NCBI RefSeq assembly: GCF_000003815.2
Contig: NC_049981.1
Span: 15,929,859 to 15,975,302, forward strand
Direction: 5' to 3'
Length of the DNA: 45,444 nt
Source: Branchiostoma floridae
Taxonomy: Eukaryota; Chordata; Leptocardii; Amphioxiformes; Branchiostomatidae
Shown: positions 1-28,459 of the stretch, piece by piece
How the letters are laid out: every line of letters starts with the position of its first letter
How positions within the stretch are numbered: position 1 is the first letter of the stretch
Notes under the pieces: generated by a model
Database searches by the model: none
What the model was told of the DNA's origin: nothing
The model's input: the letters and a program-made list of their open reading frames with translations, nothing else
Translations under genes and position numbers: made by a program

Positions 1-306
1 TTTGAGCTGTGCACCCAAATATTTTCTGTGGGTGTACAGGGTGCACCCAAATAATTTCATAGGCTTATGTATGTAAAGATATCAAAGTATACTGGTATAC
101 ATCATATTATTGACATCTAAGTGTTAGAAAGATAATAAAAATGTTATGGTACTCAAGAATTTGATAGCTTGTAACTTAGTTTTATTATTTAGTTTTTCTG
201 ACATGCTACTTAAATTTAAGTGGTGCACCCAAAAAAATTTGGTGCACCCAATTTTTTATGTTGGGTGCACCAGTGCACCTAATCCCAAAAATGAATTTCG
301 AGCCCT
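1..306 (-). mobile_element. hAT-like non-autonomous element rich in GTGCACCC, partial copy A
   Basis: The segment contains many copies of the motif GTGCACCCA. Its reverse complement aligns along its length with 36678-36977, sharing blocks such as CACTTAAATTTAAG and TTTTTATTATCTTTCTAACA. It ends at about 306 with CGAGCCCTG, so on the minus strand it starts CAGGGCTCGAAATT, which resembles a hAT terminal inverted repeat. The other end lies at or beyond the window edge, so no target duplication can be checked. No protein is encoded. The dispersed repeat is clear; the hAT assignment is inference. Confidence 0.6.
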
Positions 307-962
307 GTGGCTATTTCGACTGCTTTTTCTCGGTCACAATTTTTTTCCCATTGACGTAAGCATGAAGCAACCTCTTCACAACGTCCACCTGGCCAACGCA
401 ACTGCGGCCGCCAAAAATTGGGACCAAATCCCTGCCCATAACGACCGCATCATGTTCAAATCTTGAGGTGTTATCGATTTTCAATGATAACTAGCGCAAT
501 TTTGTGCCGAATTTGGCCAATTTGTGTCGGATTGTGACTACCATTATGATGTTATGTTATGTTACCAAAATAAAGATGGAGGCGGATGCACGTGCGTGTG
601 CTTGGTATTTGCCATTAAACACAACGGAAACTATTTAAGGTACAATGTATGCATCAGGCATGTTGTGAGTCTATACTCTTCTAACCGACCACCTGACCAA
701 ATGGACCGCTTTTGCCCATTCCCCCGGATGGTCGTCTTGGGCAGGTTTGACTGTACATAATAGAATACAACAAAGTGTATTCTGTATCACCCGAGGTCCC
801 AGTCTGACCACAGGAAGGATCGCCTGATGGATGGTAGGGCTGGGACTGACTGTGATGCAGAATACATCTACACATACTGGTCAGTAGTGCTCTGGGAACT
901 CTTGATTGTGTACAAAGAATTTTGTTATCCAGGAAAGGTATGGAAAGTTTTCTTACTGATTA
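307..962. other. Non-coding stretch, no recognised feature
   Basis: Only short open frames without family resemblance are present. By position it is inside the WDR7 intron that follows the last exon in the window, unless further exons were missed. Confidence 0.5.
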
Positions 963-1167
963 CTGTAAATACAGAATCAATCGCGGTGGATTTATGTTCC
1001 CGGTGACCACTTCACCGCAAACTTAAAATCACCGCGAACATTTTTCTATTACGGTATTAGACTGCAGTCTATGGTGTTACCGCGAACTTAAACCACCCAG
1101 AAAAGTCTTTTTTCCCCGCTACCGCAAATTAAATTAAATCCCCGCGAACTTAAATGCATTTACAGTA
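961..1167. mobile_element. Mariner-like MITE with TA target duplication
   Basis: The element lies at 963-1165 between TA dinucleotides. Its ends are inverted: CTGTAAATACA at the left and TGCATTTACAG at the right. The inside is built from variants of the motif ACCGCGAACTTAAA in both orientations. It is about 203 bp long and has no coding capacity. TA flanks plus short inverted ends are the usual signature of a Tc1/mariner-mobilised MITE; the superfamily is inference. Confidence 0.55.
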
Positions 1168-1999
1168 CTATGTTAAAACTAGCTTGGGTCATCTGGTGCA
1201 ACTATGTATTAAATGATCTTCTAATTTTAAAATCCTAAATACATTTGTAAACAAACAAACTTGTCTACCCAGCAAAATTTCACGCTCTTGTTATTTCTAC
1301 CTCAAAATCTTATTTCTTTCTACAATTCTGAAATCAGGAGGGTTTTGTAATATTCCAATCTCTGCAATACTGTAGATTCTAAATGTTGGACAGGACTGTT
1401 AGCAGTGAGAGAAGTCAACCCATGCTTCAAAAGTTCCAAACAGGTTAATATGTAAAAATGCCTACTTGTTAGTCCACAAGCTCCTTTTCCAAGATATTTC
1501 AAGCAAGGGGAGCAAATAATAAGAAATAAAACAAAACAAATCAGAGTCTGATGATGTAATATCAAAATGATATGATACAACTGCATACAAAATGCACCAA
1601 TGTCACAGAATTCATAAACATGAATGAAGATATAATGTGTAATAGACTTTATCTAAATAAAGATACAATGTGTATCAATGCCGTGAAAAGAAAACAAATT
1701 GTATTCTAAAATCCTTCTATTGCTGCCTCTACATGAACAGAAGATGCATTTGCCTTTTGACTGTTTGTATTTCATTCAACAATGCCTTTCTCAGGTATGA
1801 AACTTAAGAACTGAAATTCAATTCCAAATGAACTTGTCTTCCAGATAACTTAATTAGTTTTGAGCCATTGAAAAAACAATAGCAAAGCATTAATACCAAG
1901 ACGCCTGGCTATGTAATGTTTCACGTATATATAAAAAAAACTACATGGTATCATTGGTATCAAAGGAAAAATGTAATATGTCCATCTAAAAGAACTTAC
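1168..1999. other. Non-coding stretch next to the last WDR7 exon in the window
   Basis: AT-rich intron sequence. Neither strand encodes anything like the C-terminal WD repeats expected for WDR7, so the remaining exons must lie below position 1. Confidence 0.6.
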
Positions 2000-21492
<19,493 letters not shown>

Positions 21493-21825
21493 CTACCTGT
21501 ATGGGTACAAAACAAATGTAAAAATGTAAATTCACATACTAAACACGTTACTACCGCAGTGCATTTGGAATAACTAATTAAAAGATTCATGTAAATATGA
21601 GACCACCGTAACACATTCCCAGCATGGTGATTTTTGTCGACAGAGAGTACTATGATCGAGATTTCTACCCAGTGGCGTTATACAACTTGAAGCACAGAAT
21701 CTTATGTTAGTTTGTCAGTCTCTATCAAATTACAGTATGGTTGGATAGTATGTACATTCTACTTGTCTACCAATGCCCCTGACAAGAAACTTAAAAATTG
21801 TATATGTTAAAAATAATGTTGGTTA

Positions 21826-22285
21826 TGTAGAAATTGGCAGGGGCGAGTAAGAACAGAAAGAAACAACACCCCGACTCCCGGGATTCGAACCCGCGCCAAA
21901 CCCGGGCAGCCGGATCACAAATCGAACGTGCAAACCGTTCGGCCATAAAGGCTTAAGCCGTTAGGCGTCTTCGGTTTAGCAGTCCTTGAACACCACTGTT
22001 ACACTACTCCCCCTTTTCTTTTCAAGATTCGTCCTCGAATCTCCGAGATCGACATCCCTGTGTGGCACATACTAGCCTGTTACTCACAGGGCCGGCGTGG
22101 GAACCATTGTAGAAATTGGCAGGGGCGAGTAAGAACAGAAAGAAACAACACCCCGACTCCCGGGATTCGAACCCGCGCCAAACCCGGGCAGCCGGATCAC
22201 AAATCGAACGTGCAAACCGTTCGGCCATAAAGGCTTAAGCCGTTAGGCGTCTTCGGTTTAGCAGTCCTTGAACACCACTGTTACA
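21826..22285 (-). mobile_element. Miniature LTR retrotransposon with tRNA-like LTRs, copy 1
   Basis: Two identical 178-bp direct repeats (21826-22003 and 22108-22285) start TGTA and end TACA and flank a 104-bp internal segment. A 4-bp duplication GTTA (21822-21825, 22286-22289) brackets the whole. On the minus strand the internal segment starts A-TGGTTCCCACGCCGGCCC, a primer-binding-site-like TGG start one base from the LTR. It ends AAAAGAAAAGGGGGAGTAG, a polypurine tract against the 3' LTR. There is no coding capacity, which fits a TRIM. Each LTR carries box A TGGCCGAACGG (21935-21945; 22217-22227) and box B GGTTCGAATCC (21881-21891; 22163-22173), reading in the element's direction. It sits in the WDR7 leader intron. 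Confidence 0.88.
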
Positions 22286-22312
22286 GTTAAATCAATCTCG
22301 GTGTACGGTATC

Positions 22313-22366
22313 CAGAGGCTGGATCCGCCCCCCTCCCACCAGAGGCTGGATCCGCCCCCCTCCCAC
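22313..22366. repeat. Two tandem copies of a GC-rich 27-bp unit
   Basis: The unit AGAGGCTGGATCCGCCCCCC plus TCCCACC occurs twice in direct succession. It carries GC-box-like CCGCCCCC sites and lies in the inferred WDR7 leader intron, about 200 bp downstream of the presumed start site. Confidence 0.7.
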
Positions 22367-22468
22367 CTACAGAATCAAAACATCGCCAATGAAAAATAGG
22401 TAAAACTGCGCTCTGTCGGATTGATACCTTACGCAGGAACAGTATGAAGATTACAATACGAACAATAC

Positions 22469-22590
22469 CTCTGCTTCGACGTACAGTTGTGTTCAAAGAA
22501 ACTCAAAACACCGCTAATTCGCTGTAAACTACGCCTTTTCCAATGCGAGAATTGTTAACAGAATAATTTTGGCCGCCATCTTTGATTGAA
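22469..22590 (-). promoter_or_regulatory. WDR7: Inferred WDR7 start site and non-coding first exon
   Basis: The minus strand has AAGATGGCGGCC at 22571-22582, the YY1 motif that commonly sits just downstream of start sites of widely expressed genes. About 100 bp further on is a good donor CAGAG|GTATTG (exon end 22469). A spliced leader joining this to the acceptor at 21497 would place the WDR7 ATG seven bases into exon 2. This is inference from motifs and spacing. Confidence 0.5.
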
Positions 22591-22852
22591 ACCGCCTCAC
22601 GGGTGTGAGTCATATGACTCCTTCGACGAAAATTAGTCCTTTTTGCTGATGAATGTCGATTCTGCTTTGTCAAGAGAAATGTTTAACAGTTATTCGTGTA
22701 CCCATGATATATTCCCTTTACTCATCCAATACTATCTTAGATTTCTTTTCCTTGATTCAGCATAACATTAATGATTGACGATGTTGAATTTTTGACACTT
22801 TATCTCCGGCGGAATGATACTATTCGTGACAATGTTAAACCCGGCATAGGTG
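22591..22852. other. Upstream flank of WDR7
   Basis: No gene is seen. GTGTGAGTCATATGACTCC near 22604 contains a palindrome of the AP-1/bZIP type (GAGTCATATGACTC), a possible promoter element for WDR7. Confidence 0.35.
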
Positions 22853-22860
22853 GTATACAT

Positions 22861-23205
22861 TAGGGCTGGGTACCGGTACAGAAAATTCAGGTCCAGGTCC
22901 GGTTCAGGTCCAGAGGATCAGGTCCAGGTCCGGACCTGAACCTGGACCTGATGCAGTATGACTCATACCAATGGTCCATTTCACTACAAAGAGATCTATT
23001 TGGTGGAGTATTAGACTTACACTAGCATTTCAAAATCCTTCAACGCTTACGCCAAAAACGTGTGAATGCCTGATAAAATAATCTGTTAATTTTCCAATCG
23101 GTCCAACATCCGGTCCACCTAATTTTTTCAGGTCCGGTTTTTCTGGACCGGTCCAATAAGAAAAACCGGTTTTGTACCGGTACACTGTACCGATACCCAG
23201 CCCTA
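22861..23205. mobile_element. hAT-type MITE with 8-bp target duplication
   Basis: The ends are inverted: TAGGGCTGGGTACCGGTACA at the left and the complement of TAGGGCTGGGTATCGGTACA at the right, 19 of 20 bases matching. Perfect 8-bp duplications GTATACAT flank it (22853-22860 and 23206-23213). The inside is built from AGGTCCAGGTCCGG-type repeats in both orientations. It is 345 bp long and non-coding. Eight-base duplications and short inverted ends are the signature of hAT elements. Confidence 0.9.
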
Positions 23206-23213
23206 GTATACAT

Positions 23214-24180
23214 GTTTCCAATGCAGCAAATGAATTTATCGTTATTGGATGACATTCCCCATCCTCACGCGCATTTTTGTTTGTTTTTTGTTTGAAAAAA
23301 ATCGTATCACTTCAGCAATGGTCCAAATTAAATTACAAGAAAATATCGAAAACGTCTTCGTCTACTAAGGTTACGTCTTGTCTGTTTGTTTGTTTGTATT
23401 GGTGTGTGTCCGCATATGGCCTTGGTCCAAATTTGCTACCATGTTGAGTTGGCCAGGTCTTCCAGTGGGATGAGTCAGTCAGCCCAGGCCCAAATCTAAT
23501 GTTCCTTCAATATGAGATCATGGCCCTGGATTGAAATGTGACAACGTCCCTTAAGGATTGGATTGGCCCGTCTCCAAATTTGTTCTCTATGTTCCCTTTG
23601 CTGCATTTAGCGATGATCATATAACTTGTATGTAAATGTGTTTGTGCATTTGTTTCGGTAGGGTTATGTGTATTTGTTATTTTTTGTTGGGCTAGGCAGA
23701 TAGAGTTTTATCAGAAATTGACGTCACATCATTATGTTTTGGAGACAAGTAAATTCTCTGTGTTTCCTATGCATGTCATCCGCTCATAATTTCACAAATC
23801 GCCCTATATATACTCTCGGTAATTTGGAACAGGTCATAAATGTCGCGGCTTTTCTGTGCCAGCAGATTAACGTTAGTTCACCTTTATCCGCTGGGTAACC
23901 TATTTCCGTTTTTTTAAACAGGGTTATCAAGTCAACGGAGGTTACTTTAAAATTGCGATATTTTCAGGATATTGCAGCTTGAAACCACCACCCGTTGGCA
24001 AAATATCCATGCATACCATGTTTTTAAAAACAACGGATATAGAATACCCCACGGATAAAGATGAACTAGTGTTGTCACCAAAATGATGTATGATGTACAG
24101 GGTTATAGTAAAAAAATTTAAACTTTGTTCCAACACTAAAAGGAACTCACCATAAATTTTCGGCCGAGCACTCCGACCTT
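23214..24180. other. Intergenic, unrecognised
   Basis: (TGTT)n-like stretches near 23275 and 23385 occur. The block at 23385-23640 (GTGTGTCCGCATATGGCC and onward) resembles a dispersed repeat but has no second copy here. No gene was recognised. Confidence 0.45.
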
Positions 24181-24184
24181 CTTC

Positions 24185-24549
24185 AGAATGAATGAATGAA
24201 TGAATTTTATTGCTCAACAATTGCACAGGGTACAATGCACGGCAATTAATAACAACTAATAGCTATACAGACAATAGTACTAAGAGGCTACATACAAAGC
24301 AAGAACAAAAGATTATCGATAACAGTACAGTTATGAATGACTCGCTGCACTTATCCGCGAAGTCGTCGGATGACGCCGACCAGGTAGCAGCGAATCATAA
24401 ATGGCGGGAAGGCGAAATCTGCCACCATCACGGTTCAACGAGAATTGATGCGCCCTATTGTAAATAGCCTCCTTGACGCTTTTAAGAGGAGCGCCAGTGT
24501 AATTTTTCCGACTACTACTATATCTGCGCGACTCATAAGCAGTCGACAC
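24185..24549 (-). mobile_element. LINE 3' end with (ATTC)n tail
   Basis: On the minus strand the sequence ends GCAATAAAATTCATTCATTC, a short tandem tail typical of CR1/L2-type LINEs. A 72-codon open frame (24331-24549) precedes it, ending SRISAASHS. It may be the end of an element protein but was not recognised. The element is truncated at about 24545 where sense LINE sequence of another element begins. Confidence 0.5.
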
Positions 24550-25330
24550 TTAGCTGTTAATCTTACAGATCTAGACTTTGCAGACGATTTAGCACTGTTA
24601 ACACACCTAGTCAAGGATGCTGAAGATCTTCTGCAGTCTCTCGAGAAAGCAGCGGCTCAAGTTGGACTCTATTGTAATGCAGCAAAAACTGAATTCATAA
24701 AAACAAGTACAAGTATTACTATTGCACCAACCGATCTCAAATCTCTATCTGGAACTTGCATAAAACAAGTAGAGGACTTCAAATATCTTGGGTCCTTCAT
24801 TATGAACTCAGAAAAGGACCTTAGCTTTAGGAAAGCCATGGCCTGGAATGCATGTAACAAACTGGATAAGATCTGGCGCTCCAGTATAAACTTAAGGTAC
24901 AAGTCTTTCGCGCAGTAATAGAGCCCATTCTCCTACATGGTGCTGAAACTTGGACTTTAACTACTCGTTTGGAGAAGAAACTTGATGGTACGTACACATT
25001 ACTCCTGCGGCAAAGCACAGAACATCAGCTGGAAACAGCACCCATGTATTGTGGCCATTTATGATTTATGGTGATTTTCCGCGGGTGTCTCACAGACTCA
25101 GACAGAGACGGGCAAAGTTTGCTGGACACTGCCTTCGGGCTAGTGAGGAGGTAGTTTCCTCGCTCCTCTTACGGCGACCCCGTGGAAAAACTCACTCCCG
25201 GAAGCTGACCTTCCCGAGGCTTCGAATTCTCTCCAGGGATACCGAGCTAGCGGAGGAGGACCTGGGAGCAGTAGTGCATGGACTTACCACGTCCCCTCCG
25301 GGGGTCGACTAGTGAGTGCGCGACTCAACG
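24550..25330 (+). pseudogene. Non-LTR reverse transcriptase C-terminal fragment, broken
   Basis: The plus strand encodes NLTDLDFADDLALLTH with the catalytic motif FADD. It continues with VEDFKYLGSFIMNSEKD and a tail AMAWNACNKLDKIWRSS, then stops at about 24918. After frameshifts the same protein goes on as RAVIEPILLHGAETWTLTTR and, at 25049-25312, as SHRLRQRRAKFAGHCLRASE. This is the usual C-terminal order of a LINE reverse transcriptase. It is dead by frameshifts and 5' truncated. The relation to the fragment at 25480 is that of cousins, not copies. Confidence 0.8.
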
Positions 25331-25462
25331 GTTGAACCTCTGCTTGGAGAGTACCTTGACGCCCCAATACTGTTCAGAGTCCAAGATGCGTAGTGTGAGA
25401 GACAACCAACCTGGTCCTGCTGTAAAACACGGACAGCACACAGCCACGCAAACATGACCCTA

Positions 25463-26495
25463 GTGCTGAACACCATACATCATCATCATCATCGGTCGGC
25501 TGCGACGCAGGCGACTGTAAGTTTCTTCCAAGACCTTCTGTCGGCAGCTAGATGACTGATTTGCTTCGCGGAGATCTGGTCATTGTAATGTCCTAGGAGC
25601 TGTTGAATGTACTTTAAATAGGAGGTAGCTTGGCGTCCTCGTCTGCGTTTCCCATGCGTTGGTACATACAGTGCATAGATATTGGCAGGTTCGTCCTCGG
25701 GCATGCGCAGGATATGACCAAGAAAGTTCAACTGCCTCGAGCGTACATGTTCAATCAACGGCTTTGTTTGGGTTAGTTCATAAATCCTGGAGTTTGGTAC
25801 CCGGTCGAGCCTTTTGATGTTCAGCATGATGCGAAAGCAAGAAGTAGCAAAGGAGTTGATTCTTTTCTCCATATCTTGTGTTAAGACCCAAGACTCGCAC
25901 CCGTAAACAAGCACTGTGACACAGGAAGCCATGAACAGTTTCACTTTCGTAGCGATCGGGACAAGATCGCTCCTCCAGAGAGGTTCAAGTTTCCAAAACA
26001 CGGCCCAGGCGAGTGCTCTGCGCCTCTTAAGGTCAGAACTACTTGAGGCCATGCTGGAACCAAGATATCTAAAGTCTTGCACCTCCTTGATCTCTTCTCC
26101 ATAGACCTGGAGTGGCTGACCCGGGTCTGCATTGTAGCACATGTATTCGGTTTTAGGGACGCTTACAATTAGACCAAGCTCTGCAGCAGCTGTAGCGGTT
26201 TTTATCAGTTGCTCTTGTGCCCTTGCTCTTGCGGACTCCAGCAGAGCAATATCATCCGCGAAGTCTAAGTCGTTGATCAGTTTTGCTGGATAACGACTGG
26301 AAGCCCTAGGATGTGTCACAATCCCCGAGTCACTGTCTGCTGTAGCCCTCTTCAGGAGGTATAGTCAATGAGGATAATGAATAAGAAAGGTGCCAGCACA
26401 TCGCCCAAAAGTGTTGTCATGGTTGACGGTCATATGTCTCAGAGCTTTCATGTGACCACTGGAGTCCTGCAGGGCGATGTGCTGAACACCATACA
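25463..26495 (-). mobile_element. 5'-truncated LINE with target duplication and twin-priming inversion
   Basis: The 17-bp sequence GTGCTGAACACCATACA flanks the insertion on both sides (25463-25479 and 26479-26495). Inside, from the 5' end on the minus strand, are an inverted piece of reverse transcriptase (26406-26478, which encodes HVTTGVLQGDVL on the plus strand), then the sense part from GDVLAPFLFIILID to the stop. A (GAT)n tail of about 15 bp follows at 25480-25494. The absence of a 3' UTR and the simple tail suggest an RTE-like clade (inference). Confidence 0.88.
25489..26405 (-). pseudogene. RTE-like LINE reverse transcriptase, C-terminal part
   Basis: A 276-codon open frame (25489-26319) encodes LINDLDFADDIALLESA, with the catalytic FADD, then VPKTEYMCYNAD and VQDFRYLGSSMASS. 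It continues with VTVLVYGCESWVLTQDMEKR and RSRQLNFLGHILRMPEDEPA, the standard C-terminal order for this type of enzyme. Upstream sequence GDVLAPFLFIILIDY is separated by a one-base frameshift near 26350. The fingers and endonuclease domains are absent because of 5' truncation. Confidence 0.85.
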
Positions 26496-26754
26496 CATAT
26501 AATTAAACACTCAACGTTTGGTAACAAAATCAATCTATCATAATCTATAGCAAATACTGTTCAAACGATAATCATGATCAACACCATGTCACATTCGATA
26601 AAAACACAGCAACTCAACGCGAAAACCATAATTACGCCATAGACTATGTTACCTACGGCCACCACGGTTAAAATTAAAAATCGACGTGGCCACCTATTGG
26701 AAATTAAGGTAACCGACGGTCTTGGGGAGCGATTGGGACCTCGTCCAGTCCTCA

Positions 26755-27092
26755 TTCAAAGTGCCCGTTATGGTCAGGTGACCGGCTTAAAGATGTGACT
26801 ACTTAGACATGTAAGGCCCCGTTCATACTATTAGAAGCTTGCCAAATCGGATTTTAGGCCGAAACCACCGAAGCGGGATTCACGTGGCCTAGTATGAACG
26901 GTCGACTGAGTTACATTGAAACCGGCAAAATCGCGAATCACCTCTGGTACTTTCAATTTGGGTCAACAAATACTTGTTTTGGTCAGTGATGTGATGGCGG
27001 TATAAGCTGTAGCGGCATCTGTCAGGTAATTTGTATTCATCTTAAATAAGGTCAGTTCATTATGTATATTGAGTGTGGCAATTCCCCAGTCT
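26755..27092 (+). repeat. Dispersed repeat, copy A, interrupted by a small MITE
   Basis: ATGGTCAGGTGACCGGCTT, GGTCAACAAATACTTG and AGGTCAGTTCATTATGTATA occur in this order here. They recur in the same order at 27404-27576. Copy A is longer because of an insertion between the first two blocks and an extra 40 bp between the second and third. Confidence 0.7.
26811..26930. mobile_element. Small MITE-like insertion
   Basis: The left part GGCCCCGTTCATACTA is the near-complement of the right part TAGTATGAACGGTCG. The element fills the region missing from the second copy of the surrounding repeat, which supports insertion. Exact ends and target duplication were not resolved. Confidence 0.45.
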
Positions 27093-27239
27093 TCAGCCCC
27101 TATGTTTTCGGGATTGTGAACAAGGTCAGCGATATTTCCGTGTGCATAGGGCTTGTGGTAATTGAATATTGCCAAGCAGATGCTTGTTGTTATGGTACGC
27201 ACAGGATTTTATCTAACGTTCGGCAATAAGTACATTTTT

Positions 27240-27576
27240 GTTATTACCTCCATCATAAATGGAGTTTACGTTTTTGGTGTGTCTGTCTGTTTGTCTGTCT
27301 CTCTCTGTACTTGTCTGTTTGTTTGTGTGTCCTGATATTTGTGGTCAGCATAACTCGAAAACCTCTTCATGGATCAAAATTATCTTAGCATGTGGGTAGG
27401 GAAAACGAAGGTCTCATCAAAATTGCCCCATATGGTCAGATGACCGGCTTGCAGAGGTGACCACTTTGACCAGTGTAATTAATAGTTTAGGTCAACAAAT
27501 ACTTTGTTTTGGTCAGTTATGTGATGGCAATATAAAATAAGGTCAGTTCATCATGTATATTGAGTGTGGCAATTAA
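27240..27576 (+). repeat. Dispersed repeat, copy B, with CTGT-rich leader
   Basis: TTATTACCTCCATCATAAATGG is followed by a (GTCT/GTTT)n-rich run, then AACTCGAAAACCTCTTCATGG and the blocks shared with 26755-27092. It looks like a common low-copy invertebrate repeat. It encodes nothing recognisable. Confidence 0.55.
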
Positions 27577-28400
27577 GCTTTGAGACTGAGGTCTGTGCAT
27601 GGGACTCGTCGATTGCATCCTCCTAACGCCCGGTCCCCAACGGCACTACCTTATGGGGCCCTGCTGTCCCAGGCCCTACCTACGGGTATTATGATTGTCG
27701 CCACAAACAAGCTGTCAACCAATCAGAGAACAGGCCTTCCTTGGGCTTCATTTTGTCGGAAGCTGTCTCGCAAAGGCCGCTGGGAAGCTATCAGCCAATC
27801 ATGTTACGTATTACCATGACTTTGTTTGCTCACCATGCCAACGCCCGATCCCCAACGGCTGACTGCCCATATAAGGGCAAGCTCTTTAATATGTAATAAG
27901 TAGGGCGGGTAATACCGCCGGCAAAAGGGAAGGAAAGCAGAGTACAGTCAGGAATAAATGACTGACGGTACTCTGCTGTAGGAGAATGGTCGATTGCGAC
28001 GGTTGTGACTGCATACAGTAAGTGACGTAATGCTGTTTGTTGGAAGGCCATTCCATCCTAAACCTGTACTCCTGCATGGTCCTGCATCCTGGAGGTAGTC
28101 TGCAATGGTCCTTGCTCTATATAAACAGGTGGTTTAATCTTGCAGAATAGCGTTTGGTCCCATGTGAAAGAAGTAGTACATTGTGACAGAAAGAAGATGT
28201 ATTCCGCAAGCAGAGGTTACGGTCGGGCAGATAGTAGTTCCTGTGATATTACACAAAAAAGGGAAGGGAAAAGGGGAGGGAGGCAGCTGAAAGAAGCTAC
28301 AGACACTTCCCACCGTAACCTCTGTGTGGAGAATATGTCAGTGTTTCCACATATTTGCTAGTGTAACTCAAGAACGGATGGATTGTGATGTTTGGGATGT
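27577..28400. other. Intergenic, with small inverted and direct repeats
   Basis: The direct repeat AACGCCCG(G/A)TCCCCAACGGC lies at 27622-27641 and 27839-27858. The inverted pair CAGAGGTTACGGT / ACCGTAACCTCTG lies at about 28213 and 28310. It may be the remnant of a DNA element. No gene was recognised. Confidence 0.4.
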
Positions 28401-28459
28401 GTGTAGGTGTTGGGAAAACACTGCTCAAGGTCAATAAAACAAGCATAAGGAAACATGTC

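Noticed and set aside
21880-21960. Functional tRNA genes in the LTR elements
   Set aside because: A and B boxes and a T arm are present, but no acceptor stem can be formed and the block lies inside a repeated LTR.
24331-24549. Independent host gene on the minus strand
   Set aside because: It directly precedes an (ATTC)n LINE tail and is more likely part of the element.
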